A stretch of DNA of 64,000 nucleotides from Sphagnum compactum (taxonomy: Eukaryota > Bryophyta > Sphagnopsida > Sphagnales). The notes below the pieces were generated by a model, which was not told the DNA's origin, did no database searches, and saw nothing but the letters and a program-made list of their open reading frames with translations. The translations under genes were made by a program, and so were the position numbers. The DNA lies in contig OZ234498.1 in the NCBI GenBank assembly GCA_965153455.1, positions 18,910,001-18,974,000 of the forward strand, in the 5' to 3' direction. Every line of letters starts with the position of its first letter. The stretch's first letter is position 1. This document shows, one piece after another, positions 46,287 through 60,051 of this stretch.

Positions 46287-48363
46287 CATTACACCAAAAT
46301 GCATTTTAGTTCACTATGGGTTTCATTAAAGTTTTGGTGAATTTGGACATTTTTACCATAGTGAAACTAGTCAACCCCCTAGTGAACAGGGACCAATTGT
46401 TACGGATAGTGAATTGGTCCATTGGTACATAATGAAACAAAGTTATTTTCAAATGAAATACAAATTTACCAAGCCATTTCACTTGTTAGTTAATTAATTA
46501 GGTAGCATGGAAATCAATTAAATTTAAATTATTTAATATTTAATGTAATATTAAATATTATTGATAATTTTCAACCTATGATATTGACACGTATCACTAC
46601 CTATGTTAGGTTTAAAATCTAGCCTAAACACATAGGGCATGTAATCAACTTAAGTAGGCACTTACTTTAAAGAACTATTAATGAATATTTGATCAATTTA
46701 CCACTGTTAACCATAAACACACCATTTGTAAAGTTTGATCCATTGACCTCTAGGATGGAGGCAAACACCCCTATAATTAAGTCACCACAGTTAGTGTGAA
46801 AATGTGTTACATTGCATTTCATTTCTCAAATATTTCATTTTAAACATTATAAAAACATAAATTTTGAAAATTAATATTTTATTGAGATTTTGTCCAAATG
46901 AAATGATTAAATTTTAATTTTAAATTTTTTCAATAATGTACATAATTACATTTATTTCCTTTTGAAATGTAAAATCATTTGAACATTTTTTTTTAACAAT
47001 ATTCAATAACATTTCAATGACCATTTTTTTGAAATTTTTTTTTATAATAAGTGGATAAGATTATTGTTAATATAATAATACTACATATGTTAAGTTATTT
47101 TTAGCTATTTTAAGGCTACTTTTCATTGTTTTAAATTATTTCACCCTACATTATTTATGGTTATTTATGGATATTCTTAATTATTTTGTATTATTTCACC
47201 CTAAATTATTTTTGGTTATTTAATGTTACTTTTAATTATTTGACCTTATGTTATTATTGGTTATTTTAGGCTATATTATCATAAGCTATTTGTGTATATA
47301 TTATTGGTGGCTATTGTTGATTATTCTATTCATGGTTATTTGTGCCTATTTTATTGGTGCCTATATATTCTATTGGTGGTTATTAATAGTTATTCTATTA
47401 ATGGTCTATTGGTGGTTATTAATGTTATTTTATTGGTGGTTATTGGTGATTATTCTATTAATGATTATTAATAATTATTCTATTGGTGACTATTGATGGT
47501 TATTTTAGGCTAAATTATCATAAGCTATTAATGGTTATTGGTGGATATTAATGGTTATTTTAGGTTAAATTATCATAGGCTAGTGGTGGTTATTAATGGT
47601 TATTATATTAATGGCTATTGGTGACTATTGGTGGTTATTCTATTAGTGACTATTATTGGTAATTTTATTATAGGTAATTTTAATTTAAACCATTGGTGGT
47701 TATTGATGGTTATTATGTTAGTGACTATTGATGGTTATAATGTTGGTGGCTATTATATTATAAGTTATTGTTGGATATTATAGGTTATATTATCATAAGC
47801 TATTATTGGTTATTTTATATTATTATACTTAGGATCAAATAACTTATAATAACATAAAGTGGAATGACCTTGAATGACCTTGAATAACTTAAAGTATAAC
47901 TTGAAATAACATATATTTACTTAAAATAAATAATTCAATGTATAGCCTAAAGTTAATTGAATAATTTAATTTAAAATAACTTAAAGTAGAAAACATATAA
48001 TAAGCTAATTATGATAATTTGAGGTATAATAACATATAATAATTTAAGGTATAATAATTTATAATATCTTATAATAACTTAGGGTATAAGTTAAAATAAC
48101 TAAAGTAGCTTAAAATGATATAAGGTACATCATAGAATAATATAAGGTATTTAAAACAACAACATTAAAATAAACTTATTTATCACAGTAAATTATAATA
48201 GTGAATTATGTCAATTAATAGTTAAACACAATATTTATAAAATAATATTATAGTGAAATAACTTTAAGTAAGGTGAAATCACTAAAGTGCAATAAACTTA
48301 TTCCATTTTTAAGGTCTCACATTGATTTAAGTTAGTGAATTACACCCCACTTTTGTACTAGTG
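46287..48363. mobile_element. Non-autonomous CACTA-type element (~2.08 kb)
   Basis: The left end reads CATTACACCAAAA (one change from the common plant CACTACACCAAAA end). The right end, reverse-complemented, reads CACTAGTACAAAA. Both ends carry TTCACTA about 25 bp inside, and further TTCACTA/TAGTGAA words recur as subterminal repeats (46,310; 46,365; 46,382; 46,404; 48,199; 48,254; 48,337). The flanks are TAT on both sides (46,284-46,286 and 48,364-48,366), the 3 bp target duplication expected for CACTA. No transposase is present; the interior is mostly a low-complexity array. Confidence 0.75.
47080..48170. repeat. TTATT-rich minisatellite that flips polarity
   Basis: From about 47,080 to 47,800 the sequence is a degenerate array of 'ttattggtggttattaatgg', 'ctattttagg' and similar words. 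From about 47,825 to 48,170 it consists of the opposite-strand words ('aataacttaaagtata', 'aacatataataa'). The two halves are therefore roughly complementary in composition, inside the CACTA-like element. The open frame at 47,248-47,496 is a translation of the array, not a gene. Confidence 0.7.
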
Positions 48364-48389
48364 TATGCATATAAATGTCAATAGTTGCA

Positions 48390-49200
48390 TAGATGATGTG
48401 TAAATCTTGTTTAAGGTGTAAATCAATTACATTTACACTTCTAGTTTTTTTACACTTACATGCACCGTGTAAATGTTTTGGGGTGTGTAAATGTAAATGT
48501 ATAAATTACATATCCTTAATGACCAAACCTTCATGCAAATCCAAATTAATTAATTGTGGGTGCATCCCAAAACACAATTTTACTTTTTTATAATGGGCCA
48601 CTTTGATTGGTCCCTCACAAAAAATCATGATACTTTGATATTCCCCAAACATTAACATTTTATACCAATATGGGACTACATGGTGGTGTTATTCCAAGAA
48701 ATATCTTGACTTCACATTTTGCCCCACCTCATTGCTTAAATACAAGTTTTATTAAGTATTAATATTACTTTTATGAATAATAATCAATAATAATTTTTAC
48801 TATTGAATACTACTTATTGTAACTTTTACAAGAACTTAAGTATTCATTTTATTTATTGTGATTCATATTAATTAATTTAATTAGTTGTGATGTGTCCAAA
48901 ACACACAAATGATTTTTTTTTGGCAATGGGTCATTTGGTTGGCATGTCACCAAAAACATAATGAAATTCCCCCTTTCCCTAAGTAAAAAACATAATTTTT
49001 TGCATTATCTTATGTTGTTTTACATGACCGCATAAAGCCATATAAATGTATTTGTTTTACACTTGTACTATTTTACATGGCCACATAAAACCATATAAGT
49101 GTATTTATTTTCACATTTACATTTCCATTGTTTTACATGACATAAAATTAATTTACACAATTTTACATTTACATGAAATGTAAGTCTTAAACCATTTCCA
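48390..49200. repeat. GTGTAAAT/ATTTACAC-rich region with a 54 bp duplication
   Basis: The words GTGTAAAT, ATTTACAC and TTTTACATG cluster at 48,398-48,515 and 49,015-49,180. A ~54 bp unit ('ttttacatg(a/g)cc(g/a)cataaa(g/a)ccatata') is tandemly duplicated at about 49,019-49,125. It could be the two ends of a degenerate inverted-repeat element; I could not define termini. Confidence 0.45.
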
Positions 49201-52200
49201 TGCATAACACCCGTCTTAACCTACATAGAACATTTGTTAATGGCAATGAAATGAAGATTATTTTTCTATTGGTTGTATTTGCATTTATATAAATTAGGAA
49301 ATATTATTTGATATTTATCAATATTTGAATAATTTTTTTTTACATTAAGACTTTATTATGTTACATAATACAAGTGACAATATTGCAATGAAAAGTATCG
49401 TTCATTCACATGACATGTTGTTTTTATTATTTTATAGAAGTTAACAAATAAATTGTATTGATTTTGTTTGCATCAATCTAAAGAATTATATATATAAATG
49501 TAATGAATTTTGTCCTAACATTATTACAATGTTGAAATTTGTTGTTAATAATCCAACCACCTAATTCAAATACATAAAATAAATGTGATCACCATCACAA
49601 GTTTCAACAAGATGATAATTATTTGTATACAAAATATAACTCATAGGTTTAATTTCATGCCTTAGGTTTAAATTTAAATAGAAATTTAACTAGATTAAAC
49701 AAATAAATCCATGGACAAAGCTTACTTAATGAAAATTCATAAAATATGAAATGTAATAACAATACATTTAAATTTTGTTAATAAGACATTTTAAAATATT
49801 ATATACCACAAAAAATTACAAACTAAAGATTATGCTACCAATCTCAACTTTTATATCATCAACATTACTATGTTGATGAATAATTCAACCAAATTTCATG
49901 CAAAAATGATTCAGCCTAAATGTTTTGTTATTTAATTCAATCAAAGAAAATAAGTACACAATCATTAATCACAACATTAAAAAGTATGATTTTTTTTCAC
50001 AAATTTCAAAAATTAAAGACTAATTTTCTATAAATTGTTTACCTTGTGATCAACACCATGAACCATGGCCAAAACTAAAAATTAATTATGTTAATAAATG
50101 TGAAATAATATATTATGATTAGGAAGTTCATGTGCATGATGGCGAGACCAAGATAGGAACAAAAGGAAAAGGGAAATATTTTTTATAATGTTAAAATCAA
50201 ATCAAATTGCTTGCCAAAAAAATTCAAACATGTTTTTACCATGTGTTCAACTTCTATTATCTATTACACCATACTTGATATTATCCATGATAATTTAATT
50301 ATTCATAGTGATTAGATTTTTTCCACCTTTTAAAAACAAAAAAAAGTTATCAAAATAATCAAAAAACAATTAGTCCATTTATTTGTCACAAATTTTTTTA
50401 ATAGTATCATTGAAGCCAATATTGCTATACACAATATATATTTGACAATGGCCTATAAAACGCTAAAGATTATAATCCTATTTTCTCAATTTAAAATAAA
50501 CATCATGTACCAACAATAAATATATTTGATTAACTCCTTATGCTAAAAACAATAATTCAATAATCTTTTGATGAATTTAGACAACTTCAAATCATTAAAA
50601 CTAGTGTAACATGTGCCATTGACCCAAATGTGAGCACATAATTTTTTTCCACATTTCTAAAATTGACAATTTCTAAATTCAGCAATGTGAACACATTAAG
50701 GGCTTGACTGATTTTTCTTTTCAAACCCAATTTTTTCAATTTGTTTGAAATTCTAGCAACCAAAATCCATTAAAAATAAATATTTCCACACCTTAGCATT
50801 GAAAATTGTGAAATAAAGTCAACTAAATCGGACTTGCTAAGGGCTTTCCAATAACACCAACAACACCCCAAAATTCCAATACAATTTTCAGGTTCAATTT
50901 CATTTATTTTCATTGAAAATTTAATTCAATAATCAATAGCTTCCACATCGTAGTTTCAAATAGTTTCAAACCAAGTTGGTGAACCTTTTTCATCGAGAGT
51001 TTTCCAAAGAGACCAAGAGCGCAACATGAAGTGCCATGGTTTGGGAGATTTTGGCATGACAAAACAAAACAAACTACATTATTTCATAGATAAATAGGTA
51101 ATCAACTCATTCCATACAAATTTTTTTAAACACACATTAATGATTACATTGCATGCTACCAATATTGTTAGAAGTGATATTGATTTCACATTACATGTCA
51201 TTTGTGTCATTTTACAAAAAAAATGTCTAAATAATTAAGTTTTTATATTAAAATAATAAACATATATTATTATATATTGGTTCACACATTGTTATTGTGA
51301 TCTAGATATTATCTTAATACAATTTAAACATTTGCTACTCATAGGTTAATTATTAAACATTTGATTATTTTCACAATTTGATTGATCATTTTTTTGAATA
51401 TCATTGATTGGTTTAATTTCTTTGTTAATTAACCTTCAGATGACATGAAAAGATTCCTTTGAATTTTGGTCAAGATTGTTTTAATGAGGTCAATTATATA
51501 CTAATGTAAATCATGGCTCTTATGTTGGCTTTGTTTACTCAATATTTTTTCATGTCAAACATTGACAATTTTTGTTATAATTACAATGAACTAATTGCTA
51601 ATGAAAAAACAAAATGATTAAGTTATTATTAATGTGATGAGATCATGAAAATGCAACATGTCATCAAATTCATGCTTATTGTGGCTAAGGTTTCTTATGT
51701 AGGCCAATCGACATGTGCTTTGCAACCAAATTGTTTGATAATTTCATTGACATGGGTGCTAAATGCCATATTTATTTGTTGGATCTTTTTTGTCATTTTG
51801 AAGTTTTTGAAAAAGAAAATAAATGCTAGAATATTGTTTTTAACAAATGTTTTTTTGTCATTTTTACCAAAATATTTACAACTTGAAAAAAAAACCGTAA
51901 TTTTATTGTGACGAATTAGATTTGATCATTTCATGTTTACTTGTCATATTAAGCCGTTATCTATTTTGATATTCAAATAATTAAACAACATTATTGTTGG
52001 TTTGGCTATAATATTTACATTTATGTGTGATTGTTAGTTAAAAACATTTTCTAATTTTGCCTCTACAATATTGTTTACCACATCCAACATAAAATGAATT
52101 TTATTATTTCCCCATTCCACCCATAAACATGAAGAATTGGACAATATTGATTGATAAACCAATTTTTCATCGATTTCATTGAATCATCATTACAGCAAAA

Positions 52201-55200
52201 CATGGTATTCATGACTTGAACATTTTATTATTAATGCCCAAACCTAATCATGTAGTCATATGTGACATGTAAAATGTCTTGTAGTTTTTATTATGACTAT
52301 ATGATTATAATCATTTCTTCCATTAGTCATATTTAATTGCAACTTGAGATATAATTAATGGCAACTAATCCTTCCAATCAAATGAATTGTGGCTGATTTT
52401 TCATCCGCGTAGCCCATCACATATCACATTAGTTATTAATATAACCAAATATTGGTCACAATGATGACATGGACCTAGATTCCTTAGATGTATATTAAAA
52501 TTTATTAAGGGTGTACTATGAATATGTTATGTAAATTTATATAAATATGGGTATAGGGGTAAGTCAAGGCCTAATATTAGATAGGTGGGCCTACCTACCT
52601 AGGCTACCAAATTATCATTACGTACTTACTTACCTAGCCTAACTTAAATTACATATTTACACATTTTCTCCAACCATTAAATATGACATTTGCAATTAAT
52701 TGTCAACTATGATTTCCATTGGTACAATTAGTTGTGCCATTATGTTGCCATTGTAGAAATATGATTTTCCCACTATTTTGTGATTGTTGTTCAACTCTTA
52801 ATAAATTAATAACTAAATAAATTCATATTTCATCTTTAATTTTTAATAATGAATTATGTATTCACTATTAATTATTAATTAATATGTAATTTACTTAATT
52901 ATGATGAATTAATTAATTAGGCTGAATAACTAACTATTAATATGAATTAATTAATATAAGTTAGATAATTAATTTTCAGTTAATTTAGATAATTAATTAA
53001 AAATTCAGATTCAAATCATAAATGACTAATTATCTGAATTAATATCTGACAATTAATTATTTAAATTCCTTAACTAACTAAGTGTTTAAATTAAAATAAT
53101 TAGTTCACATAACTAGTTCAAATAATTAATTAAAATTTCCAATGATTAATTATCTGAATTTTATTTGAATTCAGATTATTAATTTCTAATAACTAACTAA
53201 AAACATTATTTGAATTAGACTAATTAATTCAAAAACTTATTCAAATTAATATTTTAGATAATTATTTCACATGTATGATTATCACATAATTACATATTAA
53301 GTTGTACAATTTACAAAAAAATTAAAAATAGAAAGAATGTGGAAGAATTATTTTTAATTGCAACCCAATTTGCAATTAATGTGCAAATTAAAAGATTTAA
53401 CCCATATGTTTTGTCTTTGAATAATCATAATGGATGGTGGAGATCAATATTTAAAAAAAATATAATTTCACCCAAAAATTTCGATAATGCCACATGTTAG
53501 ATTTTGATGGATGACAAAATGTAATTTCAACATGACATTACTATTGTAATTGCAAATTAGTTGCATTAGAATGGCACAATAATTGTTCTTACATAATTGT
53601 AACTAAATTACATGGGTTGCATATGTATATGGTTTCACATACAATTAATTGGATTTGTTGCAACTTATATGACTTGTTTAATAGCTCATGTTCATATAAA
53701 TACACTAAGTTGCAATGAGTTGCAAATAATCATTGCAACTCAAAAACCTAGTTGTGAGGTGAATTGCAAATCATCCCATTTTTTCATAATGAATCGTGTG
53801 TTGAACAAAACTCCTTAAATAATGTTTAAACATCATTTAGATTATTTTTTACCTCGTTTCATAATGTTTTATAAGTATGAAAAACACTAGTTACAAATTT
53901 AAAATGTGTTAAAAGGGTCCAACCACTTTAATAAGAGCCACAACCACCCCCTTAGACTTGTGTTTTTTCAATATTTTTTTCAAGAATATTCTTGAGATAC
54001 AACCCTTTCAAAAATTAAAAATCCTCAGATTTTAAAATATTATTATGGTAAGGTTTATAATTATTTTTTTCCAAAACTTTGTAATCAAAAAATTCAAATT
54101 GTGTTTTCGCATTTTTAATGTTTATTATCATTTAAAAGCATTGGTTACATAACACAAAACATGATTTTTAAAATTTTTTATTCACTAGATTGTTTATAGT
54201 GTTTTTGGATATGTATGTTATTGAAAATAACAGTAGATAAAGCCAAATCCATTTGTAGTTTTTTTTTTTACAAAATTATGAAATGGTTATGAGTGCTAAT
54301 GGTACATGTTAATGTGACCATACAAACACATAATCAATGGTTGGTTGCAAAAAAAAAATGTAAGCAAAACCTAAGGAAAACCCAAGGTGGCACTTTGTTT
54401 ACATCATGATTATCAAGTTTAGCACCAACTTTCTCTTGCCCAAGCCTTTTCTATATTGGGTTTCTTAGCTAAGACACAAAATCCATAGTGTCAATGCTTA
54501 TGAAACTTAAAAATGCAACAAAGCTTCCACAAGTCAAATTGTTTGAATATAACATTATGAAGGTTTATTGAGCAATACTAAACAACACATAATATCACGA
54601 TAAGGCCTAGCAAAATATTGTTGACAAAGTAGCTTAAATGGGAAAGTCCAATAAAAAACTAAACTATGGAAGCCAAAGTCTAAACTTTTTATGATGAGGA
54701 CATTTCAATGAATTACTCTAGAGAACATATTTTCAAGATATCATATTTTGGAAAAGGAATTATAAAATTTACATTGAAAACTGTTTCAAATGTTGTTTCA
54801 TTTTAAAAACCAAAAACTTTATTTTTTCTACATTTATATTAAATGCCATGTCAACATCATAAGTGATAACAAATAAGCCACAGGACCGATTGATCAAGTT
54901 ATTACATCACATAAATTATGCATAAGTTATTTCAAATGATCAATATTCATCTTTTCATTTATCTTCAATTTTGTATCTTCATGGAACACTTTATCATGAG
55001 GGGTTTTTTAATCATACAAAATACATGATACCTTAAATTCATGAAATCCAATGTCTTTGGATCGCCCTAAACCTTAAAATCTAATTGTTCATATTCTTAT
55101 GGAAATATTGGAAATAGTTGTTTTCAAAACCTTCTATTTTCATAATATATTGAATATTAATGAACATTATATCGTTTATGTTGTAGCATTGTTTTCTATA

Positions 55201-55637
55201 GTACTTTCATTATAACCTCAATGTGTTGTGACCTTAACCACATTATATTGTCCATAAGTGTCCTTTCACCATGCTAATAATAACAATTTTCATTATTTGG
55301 TTGTATAAATGTTGAACAATCATTGTTTTTTGCCCTTCTGTTCATGTGAAAATTACTATTTTTCATGTTTGGGGATGTGTTTTGAATATCTTCAATTTGA
55401 ATGTCTTGTAAGATTACAAATTACAAACCATTATATTGATTGTAAACAAGAAATAATCACATATATGTTGTGCATTATAAATGCCATGTGGTCTGGTGGT
55501 TTATGTAAATCAACAAGAAGCTTGTCAAAAGTTTGACATTGTTCGTTGTAATATGTAAAATAGAAAGCTAGATGTGATGGAATTTGATCATGTTTAATAT
55601 AAATAATAATTTCTAATAAATGTGTTGAAATTTACAA
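49201..55637. other. AT-rich gene desert
   Basis: No frame here is gene-like. The segment 52,840-53,290 is dominated by AATTAATT words. A (C/T)ACCTAC cluster lies at 52,590-52,640. No tRNA or rRNA was recognised. Confidence 0.5.
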
Positions 55638-55877
55638 CTACGTATAAAGGAGGGTCTGTGAAAGTTGAGTATTTTTTTTTGGTATAAAATCATCTATCAC
55701 CATTTTATGGATTATGCCCATCGTCCCATTTATTAGCCCAAATTTAGGATATAAAATTTCTATAAAAATGACTTCCATACCTTTGTATAATTTCAAAAAT
55801 GGATACAAATTATTGGTATTAAAACTTTGAAACACTTTTCTTCTATCCACCATATCTTCTTCCTTTTCATAAACCAC
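55638..55877 (-). pseudogene. Fragment of a PIF1-like helicase
   Basis: The minus-strand frame of 79 residues contains YPFLKLYKGMEVIFIEILYP followed by KFGLINGTMGIIHKMV. This corresponds to the C-terminal helicase segment 'L-x-L-x-x-G-x-x-V-M-L-x-x-N-L...G-L-x-N-G-x-x-G-x-V' of PIF1-type helicases, including those of plant Helitrons. In the expected NL position the fragment has IL. Only this short piece is present, with no Walker motifs nearby, so it is a relic. Confidence 0.55.
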
Positions 55878-55899
55878 AAAATTGGATGTTAGAGTAACT

Positions 55900-58800
55900 C
55901 AAAACGTACAATAATTTCAATATTATTTGAAGAATGAATCACATTAATGTGTTGCCAAAATTGTAAATGAACAGAGAATGAATTTGCAAGAACATCTGTG
56001 ACTCAACATTCTTCAACAAGTTCATACAAAAAACAACATTAATTTTGTTGTTCTTGTTGGAAGTCATTACCTCTCTAGATGTAACACTCCTTGAGGACTC
56101 TAGGAGCCCTTAGGCTTTTTGCGTGTTGCAACTGTGTGACAAAATCACACATGTCTATCAGATTTTGCTACACGTCATGGTCAAATTATGTGAAGGTTTG
56201 CATGATTCTAACTTTGTAATAATTCAAAGGTCCAACTCACTAGTTGTCAAGGAGGTGTACTTTTATGATTGATGACTAGACACTCAACTAGCAACACACA
56301 TTTGAAGCTAAATCATTGCATCTTGTGCACAATAAGCATGCAAATTCTCAAAACTTGTGGTAGTGATGAGAGATGTTGCAAATGGATTTTTAATGTATTG
56401 CATTTACTTCCTTCTAAGTGCAAGTGAAGGCCACTCACAAGTTTTCCACCAACAAAAACTTGAACATATCCAAACAAGAACATTATTAGCAACTCATACG
56501 CCCATAATTTCCATTGGATGAGTAATATCTAGGATGTTTTTAATATACTGGCAGCTAGAGCATAAGTAATGCTCATAATGGCTCATCTACGAATAGGAAT
56601 GGACATAGCAAGCACAACACCGTAAAAATCATACAACCACAACATGTAAGGTTATGAAAATTGAAAACACAACACAAAGTTCCAACACACATGTGCATCT
56701 TGAATTCCATACCCAAATTGTCATTAGCACAAGTACAGTTATTGCAAACCTTCATCCCCAAAGGAGGGAATTCCTTGCGGGAGTGCATGAATGTAAGATA
56801 AAAACAATAAAATGAAGGCAAGCACCAGATCAAACTTTAGGAAAGTACCAACCCAATTATCAATTGTCTTGAACAGTTCCTACAGGATAGCTACTGATTC
56901 ATTACCTCCAAACAAGAAGGGCATCAGTTTGGCATCCTGTTCATGATCAAAACCCTAACAACCATAGAATTTATGAGGAACAACCATCAAATGAGTGGAG
57001 ACCCAGAAAGCACAGTCTTAAAGAACCTAACAGTAATCTCAATACTTTGGGAGAAGAACAACACCTTGTTGCATCTTACTTATGTTTTTGAGCTGGTATA
57101 TGGCAAGTAGAAGGCTAGTATTACCTCAGGTACCTACCAAACTGGTATGGGTATATGTCTGGTATTTGATACCAGTCAATGACTCTGCGGCAATATACCA
57201 GACCAACACTGCTACAGACCAATGTTGAACCAGATCTTGATAATTGGCCCTCTCGTCAAGTAGGGTCTAGGCCAAGTTCTGAGTAAACAGACCAAGTGGA
57301 TTGAAGATGAATGTAAAACTTGACAAAGACCCTTATCACCTAGTATGTAAATTCCGTAAGAGACACAATGAGAAGCTAGAAGTTAGAACGAGTGTTGAGT
57401 TGTTCTTTGATTTTTGAAAGAACCGTCAATTCTGAGTATTTGAAAAAAAATTCAGAATCAAAGAACCAGCTGGTTCTAAGTATGTCAAAGACCTCAAAGA
57501 ATCACTGGGTTTCTTGAAAGAACCACTGGTTCTTTACCAGTTCTTTCGCTTTTTATTTTGCCGGTCCAAGCCACGTCTTTCAAATTTGACCTCTGCCAGT
57601 TATATACCCAGTCTGACCTCCAATGAGGGTTTGGTCCAGAATCAAAGAACTGCCCAACAATGGTTAGAACTTAGAACCCTCTAAGCCTTGCACAATTTTG
57701 ATAATGATGTAAACCCTTCATGTATCCTGTATCCTCACTCTTCCTTCATGGTTCATCCCAACAGGTTATTTCTCCCTTGAACTCTAAGTTTTCAGATGGC
57801 CGAGACTCTCAATTATAGGCTTGAATTCCAGCTTTCTAATCCAGCTCCTAATTCGTGTGATGATGATATGATTTAAGTCCATCTCTCTAGGAAGAATCTA
57901 CAATTGTTGGTTTCAAACTCTGTACCTTGTCAATATACCAGGTGGTTCTCTAGGTGGGTATAAACACAACTGTCATACTCAATGTAATGGCTTTTGCATA
58001 TCCTAAATAAATAAATAAATAAATAAAGGAAAAACACTTGGCAAGGGAACAAGAGAAGAAAAAAAAGAAAGGACTGAAGTCCAAACAAAAGATCACACCC
58101 AAAAACGCAGAACCCACAATGGGGAGCCCTAAGAAGAGAAATCAAGAAACCTTGGACCTAAACCCATCACCGCTAACATCTAGCAAGTCGTGCAAGGAGA
58201 TGATTTTTGCAATTCTAAACCGTTAAATTGGTGACCAGATAAGATGCTCCTACATACAAATTGATACTTGGTAGGTCTTAAAACATAAGTGAAAATCTGG
58301 TTTATTTGGGACCTTGATGTGCACAGACCATTTGACAATGGACATAGTGCTCACACTGGTATTTCAAAAGAAGTAAGGTCCAGCCAACACTTGCACATAT
58401 ATAGGACTCACATTCACATGCCACATGAATTTCCTTGATTGAAATTAGGGTAAGGAGTAAGGACCAAGAACAGGGCCATTCTGGGAATGAGGGCCTGGCA
58501 CAGGTGCATCATCAACATCATTTATCAGGTTTAAAGTTATAGCAATCTAGTTGAGGTAAGATTAATCTAGTTAAGAATACTAGACAAGTTAGTTGTCTAA
58601 TATGGCCAACATATACTACAACAAGTACCTATCATGTACACCATTAGATGATGGTGATCCTCTGAGTTGGGCAGGAAATTATAACCGACTATGTATATAT
58701 CTGATGCCCATCACCAAATTCAAATGTATCACAAATAGGCTAAAAGTTACTAATATATCTCTAAACAATGTTTCAGCAACTAGCAAATCCATGGCTATGT

Positions 58801-58985
58801 GAAATCAAACATATATACATCAGAACATGGCATAAGCGAGGAATAAGGTTTCATGACTCCATAATCAAATAAGACTCATTGCTTATATCGTGCTTATAAT
58901 CATGGATGCCATGTTTTGATGGAGATCCCACATTAATAACAACATTGCAAACTCTGCAATTTGCTAGCTTTTCATAACTTTGCAA
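55900..58985. other. Intergenic DNA, no gene seen
   Basis: The region 57,370-57,680 is enriched in AGAACC/GGTTCT words and 57,100-57,240 in TACC/GGTA words, both without coding frames. An (AAAT)n run lies at about 58,005-58,027. Confidence 0.5.
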
Positions 58986-59190
58986 AACTACATCAATTAG
59001 GATTAACTGTGCAAAACTATCTTTATATCAGGATTAACTGTGCAACACTAACTTAATCAGGATTAGCTGTGCAACTCTATAGCTTGATCAGGATTAACTG
59101 AGCAAAACTAGCTTGATTAAGATTAACTTTATGCAAAACTAACTTAATCAGCATTAACTTGGTAAAACTAGCCTAACCGTGATTAACTCA
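58985..59190 (+). repeat. Seven ~30 bp tandem units
   Basis: The core 'aggattaactgtgcaaaact' recurs about every 30 bp with 'agcttgatc/acttaatc' spacers from about 58,991 to 59,188, becoming more degenerate to the right. Confidence 0.85.
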
Positions 59191-59374
59191 CCCTAGGTCT
59201 TCTCAACAGAATGTATGAAGAACTTGATGTAAAGATTTGGATGAATGACTATTTTATGTGTAAAGCAATCCCAGAAAGATCTCAGTCACCTTGTATCCAG
59301 GAATGTCCATCCTAAAAAAGGGTGCCTATCTTAAGCCTACTCCTCAAAAGGGAGAGGGAAATTATGCCAACTTA

Positions 59375-59589
59375 AAGGTGCATTCACACTCGGTGTTAAG
59401 GACTCTAGTATTAAGTCCCCTAACACCAAGCTAATCATTTAGAACCTAAACCTTTTGACGTTGAAAATTTTATGTTAAATTAACATTCACTTAATATTAA
59501 ACAATCACCCATTTAACATTGGGTACCACCTAAGATGCCACCTAGATTTTCACTTAACACTGAGTTAACATTAGGTGCGAATGCACCTT
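59375..59589 (+). mobile_element. MITE, family B copy 2
   Basis: 215 bp, the same length as the copy at 21,986-22,200. The ends are AAGGTGCATTCACACTCGGT and its near inverse (ending TGCGAATGCACCTT), flanked by TA on both sides. The similarity to copy 1 may extend into the right flank ('tttgccttgtgctttgtg' against 22,245). Confidence 0.88.
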
Positions 59590-60051
59590 TATAAGCGTAA
59601 GATCCATTCCACCGTTAAGGAGTTGATATAAGAACCCTCTATTTCTTGAAATATTTGCATTTTTGTATTTGAGTTCATGATAACTTTTGCCTTGTGCTTT
59701 GTGATCCGTAAAGCCCATGGGTAGCATAAATGAGAGGCTGATGACTTGTTATTGCTTCATCCTCGCCATGAGATGTGAGTTAAAAGGATGGAATCAGGCA
59801 GTTCTCTAACTCTGAAATATTTCTAACAAACTGAAACCAATGATTATGAACAAATTGCATTCCCTCTCACCTCGGAAAGTAACAAGAACAGACTCGCCAG
59901 ACCCATGGTTCTTAAGATTCATATCCAAGGTTCTCAAAAAAAATCAATGAACCAAGTTCAAAACAGATGACCATGGCTTTCACAAAACTTGAAAAAAAAA
60001 ATCAAATAACTGCCCTTACAACTGTTAGTGCTTCACCAGTTCGTTCATGAA

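Noticed and set aside
47248-47496. 82-residue hydrophobic frame that looks like a membrane protein
   Set aside because: It is a translation of the TTATT minisatellite (repeated LLV/WWLL), not a gene.
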